Origin: Bog-473 sp963737745
Lineage (GTDB): Bacteria; Actinomycetota; Acidimicrobiia; Acidimicrobiales; RAAP-2
DNA length: 64,000 nucleotides
Direction of reading: 5' to 3'
Assembly (NCBI GenBank): GCA_963737745.1
Contig: CAVTTR010000012.1
Location: forward strand, 62,001-126,000
The translations under genes were made by a program, and so were the position numbers. Below, piece after piece: positions 55,960 through 64,000 of this stretch; the stretch's first letter is position 1; each line of letters begins with the position of its first letter. Under the pieces are notes generated by a model, which was not told the DNA's origin, did no database searches, and worked only from the letters and a program-made list of their open reading frames with translations.

Positions 55960-57154
55960 ATGACCGACGACCGAGCAGGCCGGGGCCACCGTGGAGCTGA
56001 GCGGCTTGCGCCGCCGCTTCGGCGCCACGCAGGCGCTCGACGGGTTCACCCTCACGCTGCAGCCGGGAGAGCTGGTGGCCCTCCTCGGGCCGTCGGGTTG
56101 TGGCAAGACGACGGCCCTGCGGGTTCTGGCCGGCTTCGAGACGGTCGACTCGGGGCGGATCCTGGTCGACGGGGTGGACCAGTCCCGGATCCCGGCCCAG
56201 CGGCGCGACATGGGCATGGTCTTCCAGAGCTACAGCCTCTTCCCCAACATGACGGCGCGGGACAACGTGGCGTTCGGGCTGCGGATGCGCAAGGTGAACA
56301 GCCAGACGCGTCGGGCACGGGCCCTCGAGCAACTCGAGCTGGTCGGGCTCGGCCTCCGAGGCGGACAAGTACCCGCACCAGATGTCCGGCGGCCAGCAAC
56401 AGCGGGTGGCCCTGGCCCGGGCCCTGGCCATCGAGCCCCGGGTGCTCCTGCTCGATGAGCCACTGTCGGCCCTCGACGCCAAGGTGCGCGTGCAACTGCG
56501 CGAGCAGATCCGTGTGCTGCAGACCCGGCTCAAGATCACCACGCTCTTCGTGACGCACGACCAGGAGGAGGCGCTCTCCATGGCCGACCGGGTCTGCGTC
56601 ATGCGGGCCGGACGGATCGAGCAGGTGGACACGCCGTCGACGCTCTACGCCGCGCCGGCCACCGCCTTCGTGGCCGAGTTCGTGGGCACCATGAACCGGA
56701 TCCCCGGCGTCGTCGAGCACGGCCGGGTGGGCCTGCTCGGCACGACGGTCGACATCCGGCACGGCGCCGCCGACGCCGTGACCGCCCGTGGGCGGCGACC
56801 GACCCTCGGGCACCGCCGGTCGACGTGCTGGTCCGGCCCGAGGGCCTGCAGGTCGCCCCGTCGCCGCACGGCCGAGGCCTGGTCATGACCACGACCTTCC
56901 TCGGCTCGGTGACCCGGCTGGGCGTCCTGCTCGATGAGGACGTGATGGTCTACGTCGATCAGCCGAACTCGGCGGCGCAGATCCCGGTCGGCACGGCGGC
57001 CGACGTGACCCTGACCGAGCGTGACGTCATGATCTCTGATCGGACACGAGCGGGCACGCCCCAGGTAGACGCCGCAGAGCGAGCTGTCCGCCTTGGAGGG
57101 CTGACCCTGGCAGACTGCTCACCATGGACGCACCAGCTGGACCGACGTTCATGA
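55960..57154 (+). CDS. ABC transporter ATP-binding protein (frameshifted)
   Basis: This subunit powers the importer. It has Walker A GPSGCGKTTALRVLAGF, the Q-loop MVFQSYSLFPNMTARDNVAF, signature MSGGQQQRVALARALA, Walker B VLLLDEPLSALDAKV and the switch His in FVTHDQEEALSMADRV. A TOBE-like C-terminal domain follows (VRPEGLQVAPSPHGRG). Frame changes lie between 55960 and 55991, near 56360 and near 56790. The open frame runs to 57154, past the ribD start, so the true stop is probably a little earlier. The type is that of iron, spermidine and aminophosphonate importers. Confidence 0.78.
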
Positions 57155-58127
57155 GATCGGGCCATCGCCGCCGGGGACTCGGTGCGACGGGACGACGGCG
57201 CCGAATCCCTGGGTGGGCTGCGTGGTCGTGTCCGGCGCCGACCCGTCGCAGGTCTTCGAAGGGGCGACCGCCCCGCCCGGGGGTCCGCACGCCGAGGTCA
57301 CGGCGTTGGCCCGGGCCGGCGAGCTCCACGCCCGAGGGGCGACCCTGTTCACCACGCTGGAGCCTTGCGCCCACCATGGGCGGACGCCGCCCTGTACCGA
57401 CGCCATCATCGCGGCGGGCGTGGCCCGGGTGGTCATCGCCGTGGAGGACCCGGACCCCCAGGTGGCGGGGCAAGGGGTGGCGGCCTGCGGGCGGCCGGCA
57501 TTGAGGTGAGCGTCGGGACGGCGGCGGCCGAGGTGACCGAGCAGCTGGCGCCGTATCTCAAGCACCGCACCACCGGTCGACCCTGGGTCGTCCTGAAGAT
57601 GGCCGCCAGCCTCGATGCGCGGACCGCCGCTCCCGACGGCACCAGCCGTTGGATCACCGGGGAGGAGGCCCGGCGCGACGTCCATCGCCTGCGGGCCCGC
57701 TCGGACGCCATTTTGGTGGGGGCGGGCACGGTCCGGGCCGACGATCCCGAGTTGACGGTCCGGCTGGGCGACGGGCCGGCCCCCACGCAGCCGCTGCGGG
57801 TGGTCCTCGGGGCGGCCCCGCCAGGGGCGAAGGTGCTGCCGGCGCTCGAGCTGTCGGGCGCGTTGGGCGACGTGCTCACCGAATTGGGGCAGCGTGGCGT
57901 GCTCCAGCTGCTGGTCGAGGGGGGCGCGTCGGTGGCGCACGATTTCCACGCGGCGGGGCTGGTGGACCGATACGTGTTGTATCTGGCCCCGGTGCTTTTT
58001 GGTGGCGATGACGGCCAGACCGATTTTCGCGGGGCCGGGAGCTGGCACAATTGGAGACGTCTGGCGAGGAAAGTTGGTTTCCGTGGAGCGACTGGGAGAG
58101 GATCTGCGAGTGGAGGTTGCGGCCTGA
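57124..58127 (+). CDS. ribD: bifunctional riboflavin deaminase-reductase RibD (frameshifted)
   Basis: RibD performs the second and third steps of riboflavin synthesis. The N-terminal deaminase has the zinc site GGPHAEVTALARA and TTLEPCAHHGRTPPC. The C-terminal reductase reads LKMAASLDARTAAPDGTSRW, DAILVGAGTVRADDPELTVR and LQLLVEGGASVAHDFHAAGL. Frame changes occur near 57190, 57485 and 58040. ATG 57124 opens MDAPAGPTFM, the expected position for family members. The stop overlaps ribBA as TGATG. No riboflavin synthase (ribE) gene intervenes, unlike many actinobacterial rib operons. Confidence 0.88.
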
Positions 58128-59350
58128 TGGGGTTCTCAGAGGTCAAGGAGGCCATCGACGCCATCGGGCGTCTCGGCATGGTCGTCGTGGTGGACGACGA
58201 GGACCGGGAGAACGAGGGCGACCTGGTCATGGCGGCCGAGGCGGCCACGCCGGAGAACATCGCCTTCTTCTTGGCCCACACCTCCGGGGTGATCTGCGTG
58301 CCGCTGCTGCCCGAGCGGGCCGATGCGTTGGAACTGCCGCTCATGGTGACGGCCAACACCGAGGCGCAGCGGACCGCCTTCACGGTGAGCGTCGACTTCC
58401 GGCACGGGACCACGACCGGGATCTCGGCGACCGACCGCGCCGTCGACCATCGGCGCCCTGATCGATCCGGCCACCCGGCCCACGCGACCTGAACCGGCCC
58501 GGCCACATCTTCCCGTTGCGCTACCGGACCGGGGGCGTGCTCAAGCGGGCCGGGCACACCGAGGCGACCGTCGACCTCAGCCGGGCCGCCGGGCTCTCCG
58601 CCGCGGGTGTGCTGTGCGAGATCGTGACCGAGGACAAGTCGGAGATGGCCCGCCTGCCCGAGCTGGAGCGGTTCGCCAAGAAGCACGATCTGCCCGATCA
58701 TCTCGATCGCCGACCTGATCCGCTACCGCCGGCGGAACGAGAAGCTCGTGCGGCTCGTCTCCGAGGCGCGGATCCCCGCCGCCGAGGGCGAGTTCCGGGC
58801 CTACGTGTACGAGTCCGTGTTGGATGGCGAGCAGCATCTTGCCCTCGTGATGGGTGATGTCGCCGGCCACGAGGACGTGCTCGTCCGTGTCCACTCCGAG
58901 TGCCTGACCGGAGACGTGTTCGGATCGCTGCGCTGTGACTGCGGGCCGCAGCTTCGGGCGTCGTTGGATCGGATCGAGACCGAGGGCCGCGGCGTGCTGA
59001 TCTACCTCCGGGGCCACGAGGGACGCGGCATCGGCCTGGGCCACAAGATCCGGGCCTACCAACTGCAGGAGGAGGGGCACGACACCGTCGACGCCAACCT
59101 GCAGCAGGGTCTGCCGGTGGACAGCCGCGAGTACGGCATCGGGGCCCAGATGCTGGTCGACCTCGGCGTGACCACCATGCGCGTGATGACCAACAATCCG
59201 GCCAAGTACGGAGGTCTCGAAGGCTTCGGCCTCGACATCACCGAGCGCATGCCGTTGCAGCTGACCCCAAACCCGGAGAACATCGCGTACTTGCGCACCA
59301 AGCGCGAGCGCATGGGCCACATCTTGCACGGCCTCGACGACGTTCTCTGA
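58127..59350 (+). CDS. ribBA: bifunctional DHBP synthase / GTP cyclohydrolase II RibBA (frameshifted)
   Basis: RibBA supplies both precursors of the lumazine. The DHBP synthase half has VVDDEDRENEGDLVMAAE, LAHTSGVICVPL and TTGISATDRA, then, after a frame change near 58445, GHIFPLRYRTGGVLKRAGHT. A second change near 58700 leads into the GTP cyclohydrolase II half with zinc-binding VHSECLTGDVFGSLRCDCG, LRGHEGRGIGLGHKI and TNNPAKYGGLEGFG. Total about 407 aa. ATG 58127 overlaps ribD and the stop overlaps ribH, so the three genes are coupled. Confidence 0.92.
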
Positions 59351-59886
59351 TGGCCGGAGCTGACCTGCTGCCCCTTCCCGAGGGGGCCATCGACGACGTG
59401 GCCTCACGTGTAGGGAAGTCGTTGCGGGGCGACCGCAACGGGACCGGTTTACGTTTCGGAATCGCCTGCGCGCTGTTCAACGGTGGCATTTCGCTCCGCT
59501 TGCTCAACGGCGCGCTCGATGCGTTGGCCGAATCGGGGACCGAGCGCAACGACGTGACGGTGGCCTGGGCGCCGGGCTCCTTCGAGCTCCCGCTCGTCGC
59601 CCGCGCCTTCGCCGTCGCCGGCAAGGTGGATGCGGTGCTGTGCTTCGGGGCCGTGGTACGAGGTGAGACTGGTCACTATGACTTCGTGGCGGGGGAGTGC
59701 GCCTCGGGAATTCAACACGTGCAACTCACGACCGGCGTGCCCGTCATTTTCGGCGTGCTGACCACCGAGAACGTGGAGCAGGCGCTGGCACGTTCAGAAC
59801 CGGGCGACGAGGAGAACAAGGGGCGTGAAGCAGCGTTGACGGGAATCGAAATGGTGCGGTTGTTACGGACGGGGCCGCTGACTTAG
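59350..59886 (+). CDS. ribH: 6,7-dimethyl-8-ribityllumazine synthase RibH
   Basis: RibH condenses the DHBP and pyrimidine precursors to lumazine. The 178-aa protein has the substrate strand FNGGISLRLLNGAL, APGSFELPLVARAFA, and CFGAVVRGETGHYDFVAGEC, followed by GVPVIFGVLTTENVEQALAR. The catalytic His is in GHYDF. It is a little longer than average through an N-terminal extension. ATG 59350 overlaps the ribBA stop as TGATG. It is the last recognised gene of the rib block. Confidence 0.95.
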   Translation: MAGADLLPLPEGAIDDVASRVGKSLRGDRNGTGLRFGIACALFNGGISLRLLNGALDALAESGTERNDVTVAWAPGSFELPLVARAFAVAGKVDAVLCFGAVVRGETGHYDFVAGECASGIQHVQLTTGVPVIFGVLTTENVEQALARSEPGDEENKGREAALTGIEMVRLLRTGPLT

Positions 59887-59887
59887 A

Positions 59888-60077
59888 TCACGTCCGCATG
59901 GGATTGTTCCGGGCCGTGGCCACTTTGCGAGCTCGTGAGATGGCACCGGCGCTCTTGGGGCGGCCCGGTGCGATCCAGTTCCAGTTGCCGGGTTCGCCGC
60001 CGATGGTCCACCCGCTGTGGGTCTTGAGGGCATGGTGTTCGGGGCACAAGCGAACCAAATTGTCCGCAAGTCGTTAA
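59888..60077 (-). pseudogene. 3' remnant of a DUF222/HNH endonuclease gene
   Basis: On the minus strand one frame reads DNLVRLCPEHHALKTHSGW, then TIGGEPGNWNWIAPGRP, and stops at 59888-59890. This is the C-terminal end of the HNH domain of the 13E12-like family, equivalent to NLVTLCDAHH in the full copy at 20047-21190. Going upstream the frame hits a TAA near 60075, and no DUF222 part follows. It is a truncated relic rather than a frameshifted whole gene, since there is no room for the remainder before the metallophosphoesterase. Confidence 0.7.
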
Positions 60078-60270
60078 TCAGACTCTTGTGAAAGCGACTG
60101 GTACCGGCCATGGGGATAGTCGAGTGATGGGTCCGAGACCGAGTGGAGATCCGGCAGGTACATATGGACTATTGCGCTCCCCGCCCGGAGTTGTCTCCGA
60201 CGTAAGTAACTCCGCACTCAACGCTGGCCCTGTCTAGGATTCCCTCTCCGGCAACCCACATGACTGGCCC

Positions 60271-61020
60271 ATGCGCATCCTCCTCGTATCCGACCTTCAC
60301 TACTCACTGCCCCAGCTCGACTGGGTTGTTGGCGCCACTCCGGCGTTCGACCTCGTGGTGGTGGCAGGCGACAGTTTGAGCATCCGCTCGGCCGTCTCCC
60401 TCGAAGCGCAGAGCGTCGTGATGCTGCACTACCTGTCACTGCTCCAGTCGGCGGGGCGGGTGGCCGTGAGCTCGGGCAACCATGACCTCACCGGCCCTGA
60501 CGCGCATGGCGAGCAGGGGGCGCTCTGGCTCGCCGAGGCGAAGGCCACGGGTATTCAGACCGATGGCGATTCGCTGATCATCGGTGACACGCTTGTCACC
60601 ATCTGCCCATGGTGGGACGGCCCCGCCGGTAAGGAAGCCGTGACGGCCCAGCTAGCGGGTGATGCGGCCCGTCGCCTCCGCCGGTGGCTGTGGGTCTATC
60701 ACTGGCCTCCACTCGGCTCACCGACCTGCTGGACCGGTCGGCGCGACTACGGCGATGCCGACCTCGGCGGGTGGATCGACGAGTACCGACCCGATGCCGT
60801 GCTCACCGGTCATGTGCACGAGTCGCCTTTCAAGGAGGACGGGTCGTGGGCGGACCGCATCGGTGATACGTGGGTGTTCAACGCGGGACGTCAGATCGGC
60901 CCCGTGCCCGCCCGCGTCGAGCTCGACTTCACCGAGGGCCGGGCCACCTGGGTGTCGCTTCTCGGGACCGAGAAACTCGACCTCACCTCCTCGGGGGCTC
61001 CTGAGCGGTCTGTATTCTGA
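60271..61020 (+). CDS. calcineurin-like metallophosphoesterase
   Basis: This 249-aa protein has the five-part metallophosphoesterase signature: SDLHYSLPQ (DxH), VVAGDSLSI (GD), SSGNHDLTG (GNHD), a His in WVYHWPPL and TGHVHESPF (GHxH). These residues hold a dinuclear metal centre. Substrates vary widely (cyclic nucleotides, phosphoproteins, nucleic acids), and nothing nearby decides. There is no signal peptide, so it is cytoplasmic. The about 190 bp upstream hold no gene and should contain its promoter. Confidence 0.87.
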   Translation: MRILLVSDLHYSLPQLDWVVGATPAFDLVVVAGDSLSIRSAVSLEAQSVVMLHYLSLLQSAGRVAVSSGNHDLTGPDAHGEQGALWLAEAKATGIQTDGDSLIIGDTLVTICPWWDGPAGKEAVTAQLAGDAARRLRRWLWVYHWPPLGSPTCWTGRRDYGDADLGGWIDEYRPDAVLTGHVHESPFKEDGSWADRIGDTWVFNAGRQIGPVPARVELDFTEGRATWVSLLGTEKLDLTSSGAPERSVF

Positions 61021-61070
61021 GCTGAACTGTCTCTGTCCGAGCTCATCCGTCCTCGCCGGCGAACCTCGCC

Positions 61071-61613
61071 TCAGTAGTCCGGGTTGGGGTCACGAGCCGA
61101 ACCGGGCTGAGCGGCTCGCCCCTGATGCTGGGCCAGCCGGGCGAGGACGTCGGACACCATCGAGAGGCCGGGCGCATCGCCGTATTGGTATTTCAGGTCG
61201 GCCAGATATGAGGTGACGAAGTTGAGGCGCTCGGCCAAGCCGATGGCGACAAGCCTGGTAACGGCTGGGTTCCCGAGCAGATCAATGCCATCGGCGGCGT
61301 AGCGGAGGCGACTCGGCTCCGTGGCCTCGACCGTGGCGCCGTGATCGGTGCCCAGGAGGACCGAGATCTCACCCACCATTGCGCCTGGCTGGGTGATGGT
61401 GTTGACCGGTGTGTCTCCCTTTCGCACCCGCAGAGCACCCGAGACGAGTACCCAAATCGCTCCACCCGCTCCACCTTCCTGCACGACAGCTTGGCCGGGG
61501 TCGAGTTCGACCTCAGGTAGGTGTGCCGAGAGAACCAGCATGTCCGTCACGAGGTTGATCGTAGTTGCGACGAGATCGGCGGTGATGATGCGTGCACGCT
61601 CCCCCAATTTCAC
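61071..61613 (-). CDS. cyclic nucleotide-binding domain protein
   Basis: This 180-aa protein has a cNMP-binding fold: LDPGQAVVQEGGAGGAIWVL at the entry strands and VSGALRVRKGD. The phosphate-binding-cassette region reads GAMVGEISVLLGTDHGATVE, where the Arg/Ala pair expected to hold cAMP is replaced by HGATVEA, so nucleotide binding is uncertain. No DNA-binding helix-turn-helix follows; the C-terminus is helical and polar. Thus it may sense a ligand or act in protein contacts. GTG 61613 has GAGGAG upstream. A small gene precedes it by 3 bp. Confidence 0.75.
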   Translation of the reverse strand: MKLGERARIITADLVATTINLVTDMLVLSAHLPEVELDPGQAVVQEGGAGGAIWVLVSGALRVRKGDTPVNTITQPGAMVGEISVLLGTDHGATVEATEPSRLRYAADGIDLLGNPAVTRLVAIGLAERLNFVTSYLADLKYQYGDAPGLSMVSDVLARLAQHQGRAAQPGSARDPNPDY

Positions 61614-61616
61614 TCC

Positions 61617-61814
61617 TCAGGCGATGGGATCGCCAGCCGACTCCGTAGCGCAACAACGTGCCTGCGGCGTCTTTGACTTCAGCTGTGGTCTTGGCCACCA
61701 AGTTGAGTTGGTCGGTGGACAGGTCTCCGGCGTGCGGAGGGACCCGGCGAGGTCATCGAGCTCTGCCAGCAGCACGGCTGAGCTCTTGGCGGATGCCGAC
61801 GGCGTTGAAAGCAC
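61617..61814 (-). CDS. small hypothetical protein, probable frameshift
   Basis: GTG 61814 opens a helical stretch LSTPSASAKSSAVLLAELDD and continues to LAGSLR. Near 61740 the protein-like reading passes to another frame, AGDLSTDQLNLVAKTTAEVK, then DAAGTLLRYG. In the first frame the tail looks like shadow sequence and stops at 61617. I take it as a gene of about 65-75 aa with one base error. It sits directly upstream of the cNMP-binding gene, so the two are probably co-transcribed. No family is recognised. Confidence 0.4.
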   Translation of the reverse strand: MLSTPSASAKSSAVLLAELDDLAGSLRTPETCPPTNSTWWPRPQLKSKTPQARCCATESAGDPIA

Positions 61815-61878
61815 ATTGGAATCGTAGAAAAGGGTGTGACAGATGGCGGTGGCTACGTCGCTTCCGTAGCATTCGTCG

Positions 61879-62487
61879 GTGAACAAAGGACGGGTGGAGA
61901 CATTCAGCGATGGGGTGTTCGCCATTGCCATCACCCTCTTGGTTCTCACCATCGCCCAGCCGAGCCACTACTCCGACCTGACCCGGCAGCTCCTGGACCG
62001 CTGGCCGTCTTTGGCGGCCTACGTGGTCAGCTTCCTGGTCATCGGGATCATGTGGCTCAACCACCACACCGTTTTCTCGTATGTCCAACGGATCGATCAT
62101 GGGTTCTTCTACCGGAACCTGCTTCTCCTGATGACTGTCGTATTCATCCCGTACCCCACGGAGGTGTTCGGCCAGGCCCTGCGCACCGGGGCCGGTGAAC
62201 GATCGGCCGCTGTGTTCTACAGCATCGTGATGACGGTCAACGGCCTTGCCTGGACTGCCCTGTGGCTCCATGCCTCCGTCGGACGTCGCCTGCTCAACGA
62301 TGAGCTGCCCGAGTCACAGCGTCGGAGCTCGACCGTCAACTTCGTAGCCGGAGCCGGCGTTTATCTGGTCTCCATCGGGATCGCCTTCATCAATCCGTAC
62401 GTCTGTCTGGCCTTCCATGGTGCCTTGGCGCTGTACTACGCCAGCGATCCGATTTCCCGGCGCCTCGAGCGGGACCGCTCCGGCTAA
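61879..62487 (+). CDS. TMEM175/DUF1211-family membrane protein (putative potassium channel)
   Basis: This 202-aa protein starts RVETFSDGVFAIAITLLVLT, the highly conserved first helix with the FSD motif of TMEM175 channels. In this family that helix lines the pore and sets potassium selectivity. Further helices are AYVVSFLVIGIMWLNHHTVF, NLLLLMTVVFIPYP, YSIVMTVNGLAWTALWL and VAGAGVYLVSIGIAF. The five to six segments match one bacterial TMEM175 unit. GTG 61879 directly precedes the motif. It is divergent from the small gene above and separated from hisG by 34 bp. Confidence 0.85.
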   Translation: MNKGRVETFSDGVFAIAITLLVLTIAQPSHYSDLTRQLLDRWPSLAAYVVSFLVIGIMWLNHHTVFSYVQRIDHGFFYRNLLLLMTVVFIPYPTEVFGQALRTGAGERSAAVFYSIVMTVNGLAWTALWLHASVGRRLLNDELPESQRRSSTVNFVAGAGVYLVSIGIAFINPYVCLAFHGALALYYASDPISRRLERDRSG

Positions 62488-62521
62488 CCATGTCGCGGCA
62501 GCCATCTGCGATGATCTCTGC

Positions 62522-63407
62522 ATGCTTCGCCTGGTCCTGCCCAAAGGCTCGCTCGAGCGCGCCACCATGCAACTGTTCCAAGATGCTGACTTGGCCGTCA
62601 CGCGCGCCTCTGACGTGGCGTACCAGGCCACGATCGACGACCCCCGGATCGACGAGGTTCGTATTCTGCGACCGCAGGAGATCCCGGCCTACGTGGCCGA
62701 CGGCCTGTTCGATCTGGGCATCACCGGCCGCGACTGGGTAGAGGAGCGGGGGAGCGATGTCGTCTCGCTCGGCGAGCTGGCGTACTCCAAGGCCACCGAC
62801 CAACCGATCCGCGTCGTCCTCGCCGTCAAGAGCGACTCGCCGGCGAAGAATCTGGCGGAGCTGGCGGCGTTGCCCCGGAAGATTGCGCATCAGTACCGAA
62901 TACCCCGAACTGACCCGCAAGATCCTGGCGGGTCACGGGATCGAAGCCGAGATCTCGTTCTCGTACGGCGCCACCGAGGCCAAGGTCCCCGACATCGCGG
63001 ATGCCGTCGTCGACATGACCGAGACCGGCAGCGCGTTACGGGCGGCCGGCTTGCGCATCATCGAGACGCTCCTGATTTCGCACACCGAGCTCATCGCCAA
63101 CCCGATTGCCGCGACCGATCCGGCCAAACGTCATGCCATGGAGCAGATCATGACGCTCCTGCAGGGCACGCTCGAAGCGCGGGGCAAAGTGTTGGTCAAA
63201 CTCAACGTCTCCGCCGATCAGCTCGACGGCGTCCTGTCCGTGTTGCCCTCGATGCGGGCACCGACCATCTCGGAGCTCTCGGGCGGCGGTGCCTTCGCGC
63301 TCGAAGCGGTCGTCGCCAAATCGGACATCAACATTCTCATCCCGGATCTGCGCGACAAGGGCGCCACCGACATCTTGGAGATCCCGCTCTCCAAGATCGT
63401 GCACTGA
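62522..63407 (+). CDS. hisG: ATP phosphoribosyltransferase HisG, long form (one frameshift)
   Basis: HisG starts histidine synthesis by joining ATP and PRPP. The N-terminal frame has LRLVLPKGSLERATMQLFQD, VADGLFDLGITGRDW and KIAHQYR. Near 62895 the frame shifts, and RISTEYPELTRKILAGHGIE continues. The PRPP-binding ATEAKVPDIADAVVDMTETG and the C-terminal regulatory domain (KVLVKLNVSADQLDGVLSVL) follow. About 295 aa, so it is the long, self-sufficient form that needs no HisZ. ATG 62522 directly precedes the first strand. Other his genes are not in the window. Confidence 0.93.
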
Positions 63408-63409
63408 AC

Positions 63410-63655
63410 GTGGTCGGCCTCGTCCCCTCCCTTCGCCCGTTCTTCGGGCGAGTCACCTCTTTCGACCCTCGGCGCGGCCTGGGCACGGTCACCGATGTCG
63501 ACGGCGCCACATTCGATTTCCATGCCACCGCCATTCTGGACGGATCACGCCAGATCGCTCCTGGGACCGAGGTCAGCTTCGTGGTGGTGCCCGGGTACCG
63601 GGGCCGTTACGAGGCGCGGACCATCGACCCGCTCAATACCTCCGCTGCGGGATGA
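63410..63655 (+). CDS. small cold-shock-domain-like protein
   Basis: This 81-aa protein resembles a cold-shock OB fold. It reads GRVTSFDPRRGLGTVTDVDG, FDFHATAILDGSRQIAPGTE and VSFVVVPGYRGRYEARTIDP, in line with the CSD order (G-x-V-x-x-F-D...G-x-G-x-V, F-x-F-H). The aromatic RNP residues are only partly kept, so nucleic-acid binding is inferred. GTG 63410 follows the hisG stop by 2 bp. The same frame is open across hisG upstream, which is misleading; hisG itself lies in another frame there. Confidence 0.68.
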   Translation: MVGLVPSLRPFFGRVTSFDPRRGLGTVTDVDGATFDFHATAILDGSRQIAPGTEVSFVVVPGYRGRYEARTIDPLNTSAAG

Positions 63656-63692
63656 TGGTGGCCGACGACAACGAAGACCGATCGGAGGCAGC

Positions 63693-64000
63693 GTGGCCCA
63701 GCAAGTGATCGAACACGAATTGACGGCAAACGCACCCCCGGCCACCGTCTTCGGACTGCTCATCGACGGGGCTACCTGGCCCAATTGGGCGCCCGTCGAC
63801 TCGTTCGAACTGGTCCAAAAGGGCGCCGGCGAGCCCGAGGGGGTGGGTGCCACCCGGGTCTTCCGCACCGGCCGTATCCAGAGTCGGGAGCGGGTGGTCA
63901 CGGCGACACCGAATGAATTGTTCAGCTACGAGCTGGTCTCGGGCTTGGCCGTACGTGACTACAAAGCAGTCGTGCGGCTCGTGCCGGTAGGAGACGGGAC
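63693..64000 (+). CDS. SRPBCC-family protein (5' part; runs off the window)
   Basis: The first 102 residues are visible. They read MAQQVIEHELTANAPPATVF, the usual first strand and helix of START/polyketide cyclase-like (SRPBCC) ligand-binding proteins. WPNWAPVDSFELVQKG, GEPEGVGATRVFRTGRIQSR and LFSYELVSGLAVRDYKAVV follow. Such proteins bind hydrophobic ligands or act as polyketide cyclases; the ligand is unknown. GTG 63693 has GGAGG upstream. It lies 37 bp after the cold-shock-like gene and may share its transcript. Confidence 0.78.
   Translation, partial: MAQQVIEHELTANAPPATVFGLLIDGATWPNWAPVDSFELVQKGAGEPEGVGATRVFRTGRIQSRERVVTATPNELFSYELVSGLAVRDYKAVVRLVPVGDG

Noticed and set aside
57050..57124. 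FMN riboswitch before ribD
   Set aside because: None of the conserved RFN-element segments (such as AGGGTGAAATTCC) could be found in this short stretch.
51145..57154. Calling the phosphonate-type genes pseudogenes
   Set aside because: The same density of indels continues into ribD and ribBA, which should be functional, and protein sequence is kept across every break.
62417..63655. A 412-codon frame apparently joining HisG to a cold-shock-like domain
   Set aside because: HisG continues in another frame after 62895. The middle of this frame is Arg/His-rich shadow.

Overview
This window is a high-GC, gene-dense chromosomal segment of an actinobacterium. The proteasome activator Bpa, the actinobacterial integration host factor mIHF, a PriA without helicase motifs, and the gene orders aroC-aroK-aroB-aroQ-pepQ-efp-nusB-pyrR and pyrR-pyrB-pyrC-carA-carB-pyrD-pyrF-mihF-gmk-rpoZ-coaBC-metK-priA-def-fmt all point there. 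A deep lineage such as Acidimicrobiia is my inference; no marker here fixes the class. I see no rRNA, tRNA, CRISPR array, prophage or insertion sequence, and no gene-free stretch over 300 bp.

Layout. 1-9.3 kb: tail of a probable lspA, an RluD-type pseudouridine synthase, a sigma-70 factor, a histidine phosphatase, an Rrf2 regulator, a phosphodiesterase, bpa, an RDD membrane protein and dnaE. 9.4-14.1 kb: conserved unknowns, a DUF255 thioredoxin-fold protein and an SDR. 14.1-19.6 kb: a menaquinone cluster (menE, menB, menA, menH, menD). 19.6-27.8 kb: a mixed block with a DUF222/HNH protein, a carotenoid oxygenase, tyrS, a lipoprotein, a flavin reductase, a Cys-rich protein and nfuA. 27.8-33.2 kb: shikimate pathway genes, pepQ-like, efp, nusB. 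33.2-42.3 kb: the complete UMP pathway under an apparent PyrR-binding leader. 42.4-51.0 kb: mihF to rpe. 51.1-57.1 kb: a phosphonate-type module (FAD amine oxidoreductase, phosphonatase-like HAD hydrolase, four-gene ABC importer). 57.1-59.9 kb: ribD, ribBA, ribH. 60-64 kb: metallophosphoesterase, cyclic-nucleotide-binding protein, TMEM175-type channel, hisG, a cold-shock-like protein and the start of an SRPBCC protein.

The central blocks are ordinary biosynthesis. Their genes are mostly coupled by 4-bp ATGA or GTGA overlaps. The pyr operon carries an exact match to the PyrR RNA-loop consensus just before a strong ribosome-binding site. Several transcription units show a TAnnnT hexamer 6-8 nt before the start codon, as expected of leaderless mRNAs. 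In two or three divergent pairs the opposed -10 boxes overlap or lie inside the neighbouring gene.

The most interesting accessory content is the phosphonate-type module between rpe and ribD. It predicts uptake of an aminophosphonate, oxidative deamination by an FAD enzyme in place of the transaminase PhnW, and C-P cleavage by a phosphonatase-like HAD enzyme. Caveat: many genes, including essential dnaE, tyrS, nusB, priA, ribBA and hisG, are broken by single-base frameshifts while their protein sequence continues in another frame. These are most simply sequencing or assembly errors and are densest at 51-58.7 kb. I annotate such genes as one CDS spanning the frames.
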